The notes below the pieces were generated by a model that made no database searches, was not told where the DNA came from, and saw nothing but the letters and a program-made list of their open reading frames with translations. Positions 49,250 to 62,469 of a stretch of 64,000 nucleotides of DNA are shown piece by piece. Location: assembly GCA_035048485.1 (NCBI GenBank), contig CM068580.1:38102085-38166084 (forward strand). Direction: 5' to 3'. Both the position numbers and the translations under genes were made by a program. The stretch comes from Pteria penguin (lineage: Eukaryota; Mollusca; Bivalvia; Pterioida; Pteriidae). How positions within the stretch are numbered: position 1 is the stretch's first letter; each line of letters opens with the position of its first letter.

Positions 49250-51290
49250 TTATACCACAAAATGTACAAATGAGACTTCAATTACACTTATAACAGTGAT
49301 GAATTATTGCAATTTTCCACTTTGTTGTCACGGGGGGTATTTGTCCCGTTAGGACAGCTCTAGTTACTAATATTTCGATTATTCCACATCACTTGTATAC
49401 AAACAGGGAATAACAGAAATTCTTGAAGTAAATAAGTATATATTTGGCTTCTTATTAACAACATATGTGTTGTATTTGTTATGTTATTGTTCCAACAAAC
49501 CAGCGATATCTAGATGGACATTAATGATACTACTTTCATAACCGATCTTTTGCCTTAGTTCGTGTGAATCTTTCGTTCGAAACGTTTAATTTAATGTTTA
49601 GATATATCAGTGATGTGATGACTTTAAATAATAAAAACTTTAGTACATATGAACTTGCAATATACCCTCGCGAACTCGAAATTAAAATGCAACGGAGTGC
49701 AATTAGTGTCCGTTTTGGACATAGAAATAAAGACAGCAAACTAAACACTACACTTTATGGCCCACGTGACAACTTTAATTTCCTATGGTAGACCTTCCAT
49801 ATCCATGTAGTAACATTCTTTTACTTCTGGCGCATGGTGTCTCAGATATGCTAAAACTTGTTCTCAATATAATCCGTTCTTTTATTGAGACAAACTAGTA
49901 AGTGAAAAAATATTATCATTGGAATAGAAAAGTCACCTCTTTGGTCAATATTTGTAAATTTTACGGTCGCTCTACAGACCTTGTTTTTCAGAAATCGGAA
50001 ATCATTTTCAAGTATTTTGATATCCTTTTTTGATTGCGGTTCTTGTTTAAGATGGTGTAACCTTATTACCATTCGCTATGATTATCATTACTCTTTACTG
50101 ATAGTTTGGGCAGCTGTAACATTACTATTAAATGTGACTAGTTAGTATTTAAACTATAACATCAGTGCGGATGTGATAGGTCAACAGGGCATATTTACTC
50201 ATCTGCGGTACCACAATATTTCCTCTCCTTCTTCCAAGTTTCTGTGATTGCCACTTTTCCTTTTATTGTGTTAAACTTTCATTGGTGATTTCGTTTAATA
50301 ATTAAAATTTTATCATTTTACTTTCTACTTCTGAAAGAAAAATATGAAAGTAGGAGCGTGTAGACGTATGCACACAAAAAATGAAGCAGATTGTGTAAAG
50401 GATTCCCGTCGTATAAATTCCCTTCATGTTGAAGTGATCAAACGGATTAAAGATACTTTCATTACTCGGTTTCATAATTCAAAGAAGCTGCATTTAATTT
50501 GAATGAAGTCGAGCTTAAAATAATCAGTACTGAGAAAAACTCCTTTGATGAATCATCAAGAATTCATTTTGATTTATATGTGTGAGGGTAGGTTTTTGTT
50601 TTGGTTTTTTTTTTTATTTTGGTTTTAGGGGGGGGGGGGTGGGTTGGGGGGTTACTTTTTTTGCTGTTAATTTGGAATTTTAAAAGGGGGAGGAAGGGGT
50701 GTTTGTTTGGTTAATTGGTAGGTTTTTTATTTCTTTGCGTTAGTATCATAATTAGCTGTTAACGTCTTCGAAGATCAAAGAACTCCACTTATATAATTTT
50801 CAGTAGTAAACGTCTTTTACTAAAGATCACATTTTAACAATCTCGTTGCAAAACATCCAGAAGTACTCACCAACTGAGTTAATGCTTTGTTGAGAAGATA
50901 TATTAGAAGCTACCAAATGAAAAAATCCTTTGTTGCTAACACACGTTCGATTGAACAAAATGCTTTGTACGAACATACATTTTCTCACAGACCAAAAAAC
51001 TCTATCACAATCATTCAAAACTAACTACCAATTTAAAAGAAAAAACAATCTGTATTAAACATCTTTAGCTGCCAACCAGCCGAATAGAAACCTTTATGAA
51101 ATATCCCTACCGGACAGAAATATCTGTGATCATCCTAGAATCCCATTAAAGCAATACTGTGTACCATCATTGTATGTATCATTTTGATAAAAAAACTTAG
51201 GTTACAATCTACTGTTTGCACGACAGAATATCATTTTGCACAACTAATTATCACCGTTTCACAATATATCTTAAAGTTTATACATTTGGC
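49250..51290. other. No supported gene; contains a G-rich tract
   Basis: 50628-50702 is G-rich on the plus strand (a 12-13 G run, then GGG, GGGGGG, GGGGG, GGGG). The remainder is AT-rich with only short unrelated frames. Confidence 0.45.
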
Positions 51291-51294
51291 TCGA

Positions 51295-51440
51295 AGTCAT
51301 TAAGTCATAAGATGATGGATAAAAACCAACTAAATAACGCAAAAACTGAAAGGAACATACAATTATCAAATTTGGAAGAACAAGTAGAAAGCAATCCACG
51401 TAGGAGCATAAGTTAACCCAAAAAAAGGGATGGCGATCAG
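51295..51440. repeat. Fragment shared with Penelope-like 3' flanks
   Basis: 'agatgatggataaaaaccaa' and 'gaaaggaacatacaa' recur near 57910 and 62495 beside Penelope-like copies, so it is probably part of their 3' non-coding region. Confidence 0.45.
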
Positions 51441-51937
51441 GTACCTGTGTTATTTGTATGGAGATCGTAGGAATGTTTCCCGTGAAGGGTTTGACTTAGT
51501 GTTATTATACTTTTTTCCTGATTTTATGTGACAGTGACACTTTCTACATATTGTTTGTTCACATTCATTTATTTATACAGTACTGATTTACATGTGTTTC
51601 TTCATTATCTGAGAGCATTCAAGTTTGGTGTGGCTAGCCATTCAAGAGACTCCTACTCCTCCCTGGCACCTGGTCATATCTCTGAATTTAAGAGGTCCGT
51701 GAATGTCCGCTGTGGTACATTTTTGTCAGAGCCATAGTCTCTTGACACCAATTTCTTTAGTATTTTGCATACATGTGCGTTATGGTCCATATTGTACTTT
51801 TCAGCTTGCCTGGACGAAGGTCAGGAAAGCTAATGCTAAACTCCTGACGTCATTGTAGTCGTCGTCGGCAGTGGAGACCATAAACAATACATTCTTTTGA
51901 ACCGCAATGAACACGTTTTTGTTTTTGTTTTGTTTGA

Positions 51938-52126
51938 TTATTGTTTTACGTCACTCCACGATTATTTCACGTATATGGTGACGGCATCTGCCTGATGCAT
52001 TGCATACAAATTTAGACCTTTGCAACGGACTCACCCGAAGCAGTGAGGGATCTTTTACGTGCCACGCCTACCGTGACACGGGACCTCGGTTTTTACTGTC
52101 TCATCCGAAAGACAGAACACCGGTGT
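51938..52126 (-). mobile_element. SINE copy lacking its tRNA head
   Basis: Reads backwards through the same core as 15630-15902: 'ttgttttacgtcactccacg', 'cggcatctgcctgatgcatt', 'acccgaagcagtgagggatc', 'tctcatccgaaagacagaac', 'accggtgt'. The A and B boxes are missing. Confidence 0.82.
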
Positions 52127-52194
52127 GCGCAATGAACACGACTTTGATATTTTACATATAGATGTTTCTTTTAGGGTCATGACTGTTGACCTAG

Positions 52195-52268
52195 TAAACT
52201 TGGCATTTGTCTTTCACTCTATGGTGACTTCTGCCACATAACTGAGCCAGTAATTCCTCTTTTTTCTT
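52195..52268 (+). repeat. Solo Penelope-like tail fragment
   Basis: 'ggtgacttctgccacataac' then 'tgagccagtaattcctcttt' equals the distal end of the tails at 59640-59700 and 59905-59950. Confidence 0.65.
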
Positions 52269-52269
52269 T

Positions 52270-55260
52270 CACTTCACTTTGAAAAATTTATGGTCTATAT
52301 GTTTTGAATGGCAAGGAACAGTATTCTTATATTTTATTTAAAATAAACTTTTTACTTTTACCCATGACCTCGGACTTTGACTTACTTGTTAACCTGACCT
52401 AAATGTTTTAGTTTTTCTAACATTCTTGTGGTACTTGCAGGATAAGTTTCTCAACAAAGTGTAGACATTATAACGAACATCGACTCTGCCCTACTCCTCA
52501 CTGATAGTTTTAGTGATGCAAAGCCGAATTTAATCCATCCTTGCTCTTCAGTTGAAAAGTAGTTAGCCTTATGGTTTAACTTCACAAAGATGATTTGCTT
52601 TCGATTTCTTACCATACATTCACGAATTACCTTAGCATCATCTAACCTATCCAAATGTATAGGAAGTGAGGGAACCCATTGCATAGCAAGCAACAATTCT
52701 ACTTTGCACTAGAAGTTATATTATTATTTTAGACATTATAGGTCGATATTCTATGAACATAAACACAATTTTATATTGCTGACCATGACGTCTCAATTAT
52801 GCCAGAGCAAGTTCAAATTACGATGACTTTGTTCTGAAAATAAAATTACATCGAGATAGCCTGCTCAATCAAGAATATATGTAAGTGGTAGACCTACAAA
52901 TACACTGACAAATTATCGTTCTGTCCGAGATTGTTATCATACAATATAACATACCTTTAGCCAGAATGTTGAATGATTTTCTGAAATGAGACATTTTCTG
53001 AACCTTTGATTTTAACCACCCATACTAGAAATTTGACAATTTTTGTTTGTTCTATTTGGCAGAGGTTGTTGTCACCGGATAACTGATTTCATTTCCTTTT
53101 GAAGTTCATACATGCTTCTCAAGTATATGATATATAATTAATTTGTTTTATCCATTATCATCTTTTTATTAACGATGTATTTATTTCTTCGCTCTTACAC
53201 ACATAAATAAACAGTTTGGTATTTTTAAAATCCGTATGAAACATTACTCTATTTCTTTCAGATTATTAAATCAGGTATACTAGGAAGCTAAAGTAAACCC
53301 CTATATCGATCCAGCTACATCTGAATACAGACTTTTTGATTATGGCTGTAGCAAAATTTAGATTATTCAACCAAGTTGTAAAAACTGGGTCAGCGGTGTT
53401 TATAAAATTTTAGCAGAAATCGATTTGAAATGGCATAAGCGTGCACTATAATAATTCTGAATCTACCCATGTTTTAGCCATTGTTAAACATTGTCTTATT
53501 GACAATCCCAGCAGACTATCATATCAGACGTTAATTCTCCTTCAAAATGTGCCATGCAGAGACGCCATGTGGATCATGTAACTCTACAAGAATATCTTAT
53601 ATAAGCCTGTCTATAGGTAATATAAATTTGATTTGTAAACTACGTACTGCATTTGATCAATAATAAACTATACTAGTATAATAGATGTTTCTTATTCACC
53701 ACCCCGTGGTATCTTAGCACTTTACTAAACAAGTCATCTGCACAACCTATACAATAATATCGGTTAAGACTGAAATCAATTACTTAATCTATCATACTAC
53801 TATATTATAAGACGTTTACAATACATCATCGATATTTTACATCATATTGTTTCCTAAAGCTTCGTGCGGTGATTTAAATACACACTTAACTATACCAAAG
53901 AAGATTATTTAATGATGTTGTATATTCACATCGAATATAATAATTATCATTAACAGATAATATCGATATAGTGTCATTATCTATATTAATGTAAATATTC
54001 ATAGAGTGCCAATAGCTGTTATGTTTCTACGTATCACAGTAAACTGGCAATTAAGCAGGGAAGAGTGATCTAGCGAGGTAAGGTTATATTGATAGACACA
54101 CTAAATGAACAATTATTTAACACACTGATTGATTCGCGGATCTCAAAAGAGGCCAATATAATCTGAATAATGATGATGATATGAAGATTGCATTGCAATA
54201 GGGAAAACCAATGAATAAAAGAATAGTTATGACATATGTTCAAATCAAAAACGAAAACGCTATCATATGTTTCCAGATTCTTTACTACGTTATATTTCGG
54301 CACTTGGGAAATTACATGACACTTAAAGATGATCACACAAATGTTACAGAATATCAAGAATTTCAAATTCTATGGTTATGTATGAGGTATTTGAAATGTA
54401 CATTGATTGAAATTAAAACATTTGAGAAGTAGTGCTGATTTCTTAGAATTGTGTCCTAAATAGAACACATTCATTTTTTCTACACAGGTGGCTGAAAATT
54501 TGTGACTGAGTGTTTGTATTTTATCAATTATATTGGACTTCTCTATAAATTTTGCCAAAAGATGAAAAATTATAATGAGGAAAAGGTATGAAATCTGAAA
54601 ATAGATACTTATTTTCATGTATTAAAGAAAAGTATCAGTAACAACGAAGAAGTACCGAAGGGTTAAGCAGTTCTCGAAATCCATGAAACAAAAGGGACAA
54701 TATCATGTATAGTGTCATATTCTGGGAAATGCGACACCCAATTAAATTCAGGTGAAACAAGATGCCCGGAAGGAGTAAGATTAAAATTAATTCATTTAGC
54801 ATTTTCTAATAAAAAAAAAACTCGCCCTAAAAGAGTATTAAACATTTCTTAATTTCTCATTTAAAACAATTTAGGTTATAACTCTTTCATTTAATGAATT
54901 ATATATAGGTTATATAAGAGATAGACAAAATCCAAAAATTAGCTGTCATCCAACGATTATTCAATATTTTCAGTCCTCGGGGATTGGGATTCAACCACTT
55001 CTAACTACAATTAAATACGTTTTATTTCGATGAAGTGGTCATTTTTTGTCTTATTTTTATCAATCCGTTCCAAATGTAGCTCTGAAACAACCAAGAGCAA
55101 CCAAAAGTGGTTATACTGCATGCCGTTATATGATAATCTGTACCTGAAGTCACTCTATAAACAGTATAAATTCCGTTCAATCTCACCCCCAAAGAAAAAA
55201 AACCAAAAACAAAAAAAGAAAACAAAACATCGGCAACTAACATGCCTGCCAGGTCAAGGT
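52270..55260. other. No supported gene
   Basis: AT-rich, with isolated 'tgacctcggactttgactt' repeat remnants near 52365. The short open frames are not recognisable. Confidence 0.4.
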
Positions 55261-55265
55261 CTTAC

Positions 55266-55345
55266 AGTCCTCGATCATCAGAGCCAGCGTATCCCAGTTG
55301 GTAGCGTGCTGTTTACGGATCGGAAGATCCGTGGTACGACTCGGC
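55266..55345 (+). repeat. tRNA-like SINE head
   Basis: 'tatcccagttggtagcgtgc' (A-box-like) and 'gtggtacgactcggc' (B-box-like) at tRNA spacing, with an anticodon-arm-like 'cggatcggaagatccg' hairpin. The B box deviates from the consensus, so a functional tRNA is unlikely. Confidence 0.45.
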
Positions 55346-55349
55346 GGTT

Positions 55350-56485
55350 ATCCAATAAAATAAATGTAATGAAAATATTGCTGACGTTTTTATTACGTTA
55401 CAATATAGAACTTAAGTTCAAATTCACATTTTAAAATTGATATTACAAGAATGCCTGAGAATTATATAACTCAAATATCAAATTAAAATGTATATATGTT
55501 CTCTATTTATTTTCAAAAGTTTTTCAACCCTTTCTCTATCAAAATTCCAACAATTCACCATTGGTATGGATAAATCCCCTTAATTTAATAATAAATTGCT
55601 GGATTGGGGGTCACACTCAATCACACATCAAACAATAGATAGACAGATAAAAAAGAACAACTTTACAGGTTTAATAGTCATTATATACCGAAACTACTCA
55701 GACTAGGTATATGAGAATATTTTATCGAAAATGGAATTGTGCCTTTAAGAAATTCTAAAATAAATTTAAATATCTGTAAATATCTTAGCAATTAATAAAT
55801 GTATATCATATATCAGAATTTAAATTTCCTAATTTTCTGATGTACTAGGCCACTATTGCTTGAATAAACTTATGAAATCACGACAAGTAAAACAAGTACG
55901 GATGGAATGCGTATATCTCCGAAGCATCTGCTCTTGCCGCTTCTTCTCGTAGGGTCCCGTTATTGCTTATATTTCCTATTTTGTCTTGTATCTTAGATAT
56001 TCCTACTTAACGACTGCTCGACACACAGATAATTTACTTGTATTCTTTTCTTTTTTATGTGTTCAGTTTCTATGTATGAAGAATAATGAGAGAATAGGTA
56101 GCACATAATTTGCGAATGTAATCAACCCTGCGCTTGTGAACGTAATATCTGTGAGATGTCATTTAGCATTACCATCGTTGTTATTACTACTACTGCATTT
56201 GTTGATAGCTATATGTTAACAGTATACTCCTGTCTGAATAAGTTTCAGGCTACAATCAACCTGTACAATGTAACATATGTATTTTCTTGACCGGTGTTTA
56301 CGTTTGATTAGGTTGTACCTACACCATCATTAGTGGCAGTATACAAGTCGCCTCTGCATTTGCTACAATGGTTTATTGCCTCCTTATGTTACGAACTGTA
56401 ACAATGTTCGACCAGATCAATGGCGATGCGGCGCTGTAAATAACAGTGGCGCCCAATGCAGTGTTCGAATATCGTTTTCTTCTCC
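55350..56485. other. No gene seen
   Basis: AT-rich; nothing recognised. Confidence 0.35.
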
Positions 56486-56489
56486 TTAT

Positions 56490-56569
56490 CTCTAGTCATG
56501 TGATATATTTCTAGTCATGTGATATATCTCTAGTCATGTGATATATCTCTGGTCATGTGATATATCTCT
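56490..56569 (+). repeat. 19-bp minisatellite, 4 copies
   Basis: Four units of 'ctagtcatgtgatatat' plus two bases, with single substitutions. Confidence 0.9.
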
Positions 56570-57024
56570 ACAAGGATCATGATTTTCACAGATATACATT
56601 CAAATACATTCAAAAGCGTTCCAAACTTACAGCTAAACTGTGATTGATGAAAGTAACATTGAGGAGAGTACGGAATACGGAAAAGAGTCTAGTTGATGTT
56701 GTATTATCATTGCATAGTAGTATAGAACAAGATATTGATTTTTGTTTTGTTTCATTGGAGTTAGATTAAATTTTAAATGTGGGCATAACTTTATTTTATT
56801 AGCTGAATCTTTAATTTTCATGAGAAAATATTTTTTGCGATTTTATTCGTCATTCTACTTCTTGATGTTGCTGTGCTATAGTGTAACACTACACGGTGTA
56901 GTATCCGTGATCACTGCACACACTATTAGATTCGTCCACTTTCCACATTACCATCGAGCAAGCAACCGGTAATATACTAGAACGCCCGATCTGGCGTTAA
57001 AACACTACACAGACGTTTTGGCCG

Positions 57025-57400
57025 GAACGCAAAGCAATTTTGGTTTATACAATGGCGATGTCCGTCCGTCTGTCTGTCTGTCTGTCAACAAATTGGTTAA
57101 GTTCTTGACTGAAGCAAAATGGTTAAGTTTCTGGTCAAAGCAAAATTTAAGCACACATAGATTCCTTTTCACCAGAGCTTTCAAATGATGCCATGACTTT
57201 TGACCTAGTGACCTTGACTTTGGACTTTGACCTTCTTATAAAAACTTAAATATTTGCTATATCTTTTGAATCAATACATTAGGGGCACTGCTTTGATAGT
57301 TCACACATAGGTTCTTCATGACAAGAGTTTACATTTCATATTTTGTATTTTTACCTTGTGACCTTAACCTTTTTTTAATTTGCCCGATCATACCCTTACA
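57025..57400 (+). repeat. 'tgaccttgac' tandem-type interspersed repeat
   Basis: 'gtccgtccgtctgtctgtct' leader, then 'gcaaaatttaagcacacata', 'cttttgacctagtgaccttg' and 'ttgtgaccttaacc'. Same class as 48415-49240. Confidence 0.65.
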
Positions 57401-57409
57401 TATTACGTC

Positions 57410-57940
57410 TGCTCTAACTGCTATAAACGATCAAATATTGTGATGTCGCATTTCATAACATCAAGTAACATCAATTACTTTTGGTTAATTAAAAATTCTC
57501 ATGAAGTTATAGACAAACTTCTTTCACTATAATTCAAAGCGACTCAAATTTCTACATTTGATTTTTCTACACTTTATACATGTCTGCCTCATGACTTGAT
57601 TAAAAGCAAATTGAATAAAGCTAATACTTGAAATAAATCTAAACCTTTCTTAGATTTGAACATCAAAATTATCAATCACCTAATATATATTAATATTTAT
57701 GATAAACGTGAGGATTTTGGATTTCCTATTGTAAATTTTCCTTACTTGGATGGCGATGTCCCTCGACATTCATCATATGGTATCTATATATCTCAATTAG
57801 TTCGATTTGTCAGAGGCTGCACCGATGTTTTGGACTTTCATAAACGAAATTTACAAATAACTACTACACTTTTAACTCAGGGTTACAGATATCACAAGCT
57901 TAGAAATGTAAAGATGATGGATAAATCCAAACCATAAGTC
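57410..57940 (+). pseudogene. Penelope-like element copy, RT catalytic core deleted
   Basis: FDFSTLYTCLPHDLIKSKL (57560-57612) is joined directly to NKANT, a stop, and then FLDLNIKIINHLIYINIYD and VNFPYLDGDVP (57656 onward), ending LTQGYRYHKLRN. In the copy at 33990-36205 the segment between SKL and NKANT (about 420 bases) carries GIPMGTNCAP and YLDD. This copy therefore cannot encode an active RT. Confidence 0.78.
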
Positions 57941-57944
57941 TGAA

Positions 57945-59160
57945 AATCATGAAACCAGAGGACATAAAAAAATCAGTGAAAATGAAAAACAAGTGGAAAA
58001 TAACAAAATATGTCTACTTGAACAGCATATGTGAACCCTGTAATGGAGTGAGATTAGGTGCCCAGGGAGAGTGAGCATCTCCTACTTGCTAACAACACTC
58101 GTCACATATACGCAGAAGAAAGAGTAAAATCATGTAAATTCCATATATATTTATATATATAAAAGTCAAAGTAGGTAACCTTCTAGTATAGAAGGTGTCA
58201 AATCTGTGTAAAATGATCGGAATCGGTCTCAGTACAGAATATCATTTAAAAGTCCGGATAACGAGATATCATATTGAGTAATAAAAGTATCGTAACGACC
58301 GTAGAACTTTTTCAGTGACGTTGCTAGTCTAGCACATATATAAGCCTGGCTGAGCAACTTAACTGAAAGTCGCCTAGCCCTCAGAACAAAGCCATTGTAA
58401 TTTGAACATGCTCTGGAGTAACGTATTAACTGAGATATGAATACGCCGTATGCGGGCGATGATGGAATGTTGCTATTTATGTAAGGAAAGTTTGTGATAG
58501 CGAAATTGAAATCGTCACGTTTGTCATAGAATGAGGTGTTCAATTGACCATTAATGTCGAAAGACAACATAATATCTAAATACGAAGTAGAATTACTACT
58601 TTCTGTGGTTTCTTTGACCTCCAGTTCACTTGGATAGATGATGCTAAGGTAATCCGCGAATGAAGGATTATTAATTGAAAGCAAGTCATCTATATATCTG
58701 TAAGTAAAATTGAAGCCAAAAGCCAATTGTTTTTTTTTTCCTTGCGAAAGCAAAGACTGAATGAATTCAGCTTCGTATGAGTTAAGGAATATGTCAGCCA
58801 GAAGCGGAGCACAGTTAGTGCCCTTTGGAATGCCGACAATTTGTTGAAAAACCTTTCCTCCAAACACCACAAAAATGTTATCGATAAGAAAGTTCAACAT
58901 CTGAATGACAGCTGTTTTAGTGTATTCCCTAAAAATTCAGTTTTATCGTGGCCTATAGCTATATATTTGAATTTGCGGCCTCCGTTTTTACTAGTACATG
59001 CATTTTGAATGATTTTCGCTGATCTGTCTTTTAATTTCTGATGAGGGATCGTTGTGTAAAGAGTCGAAAAGTCAAAAGACTTGATGGAGTGAATTTTCGT
59101 ACAACTTTTTGATTTTAGATGTTCTAACAACTCTTTTGAATTTTTAAGGATCCACATTTG
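57945..59160 (-). pseudogene. Penelope-like RT, second subfamily, RT core nearly intact
   Basis: Minus-strand frames 59157-58894 (ILKNSKELLEHLKS, FDFSTLYTTIPHQKL) and 58900-58229 have QQIVGIPKGTNCAPLLADI, FTYRYIDDLLSINNP with YIDD as the catalytic motif, SPAYGVFISQLIRYSRAC and LKKFYGRYD. A frame break near 58897 separates them. The 3' non-coding part runs to about 57945 and includes 'tactagaaggttacctactt'. There is no GIY-YIG module. It is cut at 59160 by a plus-strand tail. Confidence 0.82.
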
Positions 59161-59164
59161 ATTA

Positions 59165-59955
59165 ATTCCGCGGCGGTGGGGACTATATGACGGGCCTTGT
59201 CCAAACCTGTTTCAGAGGAGACAAGGTCCTAAACCTCGTCCCTCTGACTGTTAGTAGGGACTCCTACAGATCTAGGGTCTTAGCTCGCTTTGACTGGCAG
59301 AGCACAGTTTATCATGTTGATGTTTTAATATATTTTTATATCATTATGTGTTTTACAATACCTTACGTGTTTATATTTCTATGACCTCTCAATATGCGAT
59401 ACCTGTTGACCCTTGTTCTTTACATGGAGGATTATTTATAAATTTTTAAATGTACGTCTTTTGATTGTTCTGCTGTTACGGTGAGTGGGAAGGTGGGCCC
59501 GTAAACCAGTTAACCACACCATTTGTTTGGCTTTTGTCAAATTAAATGACCGTCCTAAGTCGGTATCGTAATTGCACTACAATCAAATATTTTTGTAATG
59601 TGTTAAATGTTCTATTATATTATTTATATTCATGTATTGTATAGCTCCATGGTGACTTCTGCCACATAACTGAGCCGGTAACTCCTCTTTTTTCTTTTAT
59701 AAATTTTGAAATGTACGTCCTTTGAATGTTCTGCTGTTACGGTGAGCGGGACGGTGGGCCGTAAACTGGTTAACCACACCATTTGTTTGGCTTTTGTCAA
59801 ATTAAATGACTAAGTAGGTATCGTAATTGCACTACAATAAAATATTTTTGAAATGTGTTATATGTGCTAGTATATTATTGATATTCATGTATTGTATAGC
59901 TCAATGGTGACTTCTGCCACATAACTGAGCCAGTAACTCATCTTTTTTCTTTTAT
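59165..59955 (+). mobile_element. Penelope-like 3' tail with a tandemly duplicated ~246-bp end
   Basis: Begins 'ggcggtggggactatatgac', the sequence that follows the RT C-terminus in the copy at 33245. The tail block with 'tctgctgttacggtgag', 'ggtatcgtaattgcactac' and 'cacataactgagcc' occurs at about 59450-59700 and again at 59700-59950. Confidence 0.8.
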
Positions 59956-59959
59956 AAAG

Positions 59960-61595
59960 CTACATTGTTCATGTTGGAACCAATAAATGCCCAATAATGT
60001 CCATATACCTCCTGTTTTATCGTTATATATATATATATGTAATCAATACGAAACCCATAGACTCATACAATGTTCCAAGGGAGTACATATTATCTTCACA
60101 ATCCCTGAACAGAGTACCAATAGAATAATTATTAATTGATGTCCTGGTAGAATCATTTGTTCAGTTTGTATGAGAATGTTTTGCTACTTCTCTTCCTACA
60201 TATAACACATAATAAGTTTGTCATGTAAATCATCCCAGTATTAAACATATCCATGAATAATAGATTCGGCTCTAAATGTCATCAGAAATGTCACCTTTTA
60301 ATATCATCCGAAATGGAACTGAATAATGTGTTTATTTTTAATATTTAAAGGTACTGTTAAGCCGAAGCAATCCTAGCAAAAGAGCAAATACATTATAGAA
60401 ATAGAATGTCACACAAGAACAAAATCAGGAAAGTTTGGTGTGAATAGTCCTTTTGATAGGCTTAGTACGGATTAAATTCCATATTTAACCATAGCCATCA
60501 GAGCACAAAATATTATTGGATGAAATATCAATAATGAAATATCAAGAACATTGCATAATATACAATACATTGACAATGTTCGTAAATATACTGCCTGTTA
60601 TTAGCTTTGGCAAGACAAAATGATAGGCTTTGCAAAAATCATAAAATGTAGGTATAATGCAGCATTTGAAGCATTTATATAGGAAAGAATTTATTTTGTT
60701 ACATCTCATAGGAAAAGTACGAAGATATCCTTATGTAGAATCGGTATATGAAATATTTTCAATAAATACTTTGTTATGTCAAGTTTCATTGGTATAGACG
60801 GAGACATTCTGGCATGTGCAACCACGATATTCCATACTTAGATCATCAAAGCCAATTCTATAACCATGCAGTTTTCATCGATTTGTTCCCTTTGACACTA
60901 ATTTATGTCAGAAATTAATCCTTAAATTTAGATGAATGAAAACGCTATATAACAATACTGAATATTTATCCGATTCTTTGAATAGTATTCTTTGGAATTA
61001 ATACTTCTTGAAACCTTCTTTCTTCGTTTTAAAATTTTTTATCCAAGTGTAAATCGGAAACAATTTCAAACGGCGCGTGTGTTTATCTCCTAAATGAAAA
61101 AAAAAACCATACAATCATACGAATGTTTATTAAAACCAAAGATGAATTACTACCACCGCTACTAACTGCGATTAATTCCAAACTGCGATTTCCAGTCTTA
61201 TATATAGACCATATACAATTTCACCACAATGTATCACTTGGTAATAAATTTAGTACCCACTGGAGGGGGGGGGGCAATACAATATACAAGCAAACAGTTT
61301 AACAGAACATCTTGATTAACATATGCCGTCTAGTGTATACGCAAAGCAATAGAGTAACAACAACTCTATATTTAGTCCAAAATGTCAAACCAAATTAAAA
61401 GTTTGAATCTCCACATTTTCGGCCTTCTTTAAGTACATGTGTATCCTCGTATATTCATTAATAGTTCTTCGTTCAATGGTCATTATTCTAAAATAGTGAA
61501 GAATTTTCATATGATTTGATTCATTTTTATCTTCATTTTATTATTCTTCCTTATTTCCCTTTCTATTTCTTCTTCTTCATTTCGGACTTAATTAT
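59960..61595. other. No gene seen
   Basis: AT-rich; a 10-11-base G run near 61264. Nothing recognised. Confidence 0.35.
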
Positions 61596-61603
61596 TAAGG
61601 AAA

Positions 61604-61655
61604 TAAAAGGAGAAATGACGTTGTATGATAAAAGGAGAAATGACGTTGTATGACA
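61604..61655 (+). repeat. Direct duplication, about 25 bp
   Basis: 'aaaaggagaaatgacgttgt' followed by 'atgat/atgac' occurs twice in tandem. Confidence 0.85.
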
Positions 61656-61929
61656 AACTCTCCAAGGACAAACATGGAAAAAAAGAAAAATAAGTACATA
61701 AAGAGAAACCACAAAAAATATATGATTCAACTACATAAGTGGTAGAACGATGAATTGAAGTAACAATAATTCATTAATTGGAATGGTTTACTGGTTTACA
61801 AGTCTGCCTACCTACCTTCGCAATTTAGTACAATCCAAGGAATGAACATGGGGAAACTCTAGCGGTCTCAAGAATATCTGCAAGAGTTTTGTCTAAGTGT
61901 CATTGCTATAGACCTCTGGTCGTCTGACA

Positions 61930-62180
61930 TCGTGGGATAGTCTTGGTCCGAAAAGAAAAAACAGAGGACATCTGACAAATCTGTATGACACAAATCACCA
62001 AGGACATGCACACAAAACATGACAATATTAAAATATACACGGAAAAACGGCATTACAAAAATATTCGATAGTGCTGCAGTTACGATACCGACTGTCAATT
62101 GAAGTAACAAACATCACTCAGTTTGTGTGGTTAACTGGAGAAGCAAGGGCCCTGTTTACTGTTTTACCTCCTTGTGGTGA
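61930..62180 (-). repeat. Diverged Penelope-like tail, copy 1 of a pair
   Basis: 'atgacacaaatcaccaagga', 'catgcacacaaaacatga', 'caaaaatattcg' and 'cgataccgact' match 63555-63790 in the same orientation. More weakly they match the tails at 34140-34260 ('aaaaatatttgattgtagtg', 'cgataccgacttaggacggt'). Confidence 0.6.
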
Positions 62181-62358
62181 AAATTAACATACTTTGTCGT
62201 CTGCGACAAAAAAACCCCCTAAAAACTGACTACCTAGAGGTAATCATTACAAAGAAAAAACAGGCGATTTACTGTTGTACAATAAGAGAAATTATGGTAG
62301 CCATTTCCACAAGTTCCGGTCGTATAAACTGGAAAATTGATGAGGACATTATTCTCTA

Positions 62359-62362
<4 letters not shown>

Positions 62363-62402
<40 letters not shown>
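62363..62402. repeat. (TC)n microsatellite, 20 units
   Basis: Uninterrupted TC run of 40 bases. Confidence 0.97.
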
Positions 62403-62405
<3 letters not shown>

Positions 62406-62469
62406 GTTTTTTTTTTTTTACTGAGATATGAGATACTGGAGCAGAGCGATAATGGAAATCCGATATCGA

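Noticed and set aside
49536..50072. Short frames on both strands
   Set aside because: No similarity, no splice context, AT-biased composition.
54070..55434. Short frames of 70-134 codons
   Set aside because: No recognisable domain; low-complexity Lys-rich part from an A-rich tract; no exon borders supported.
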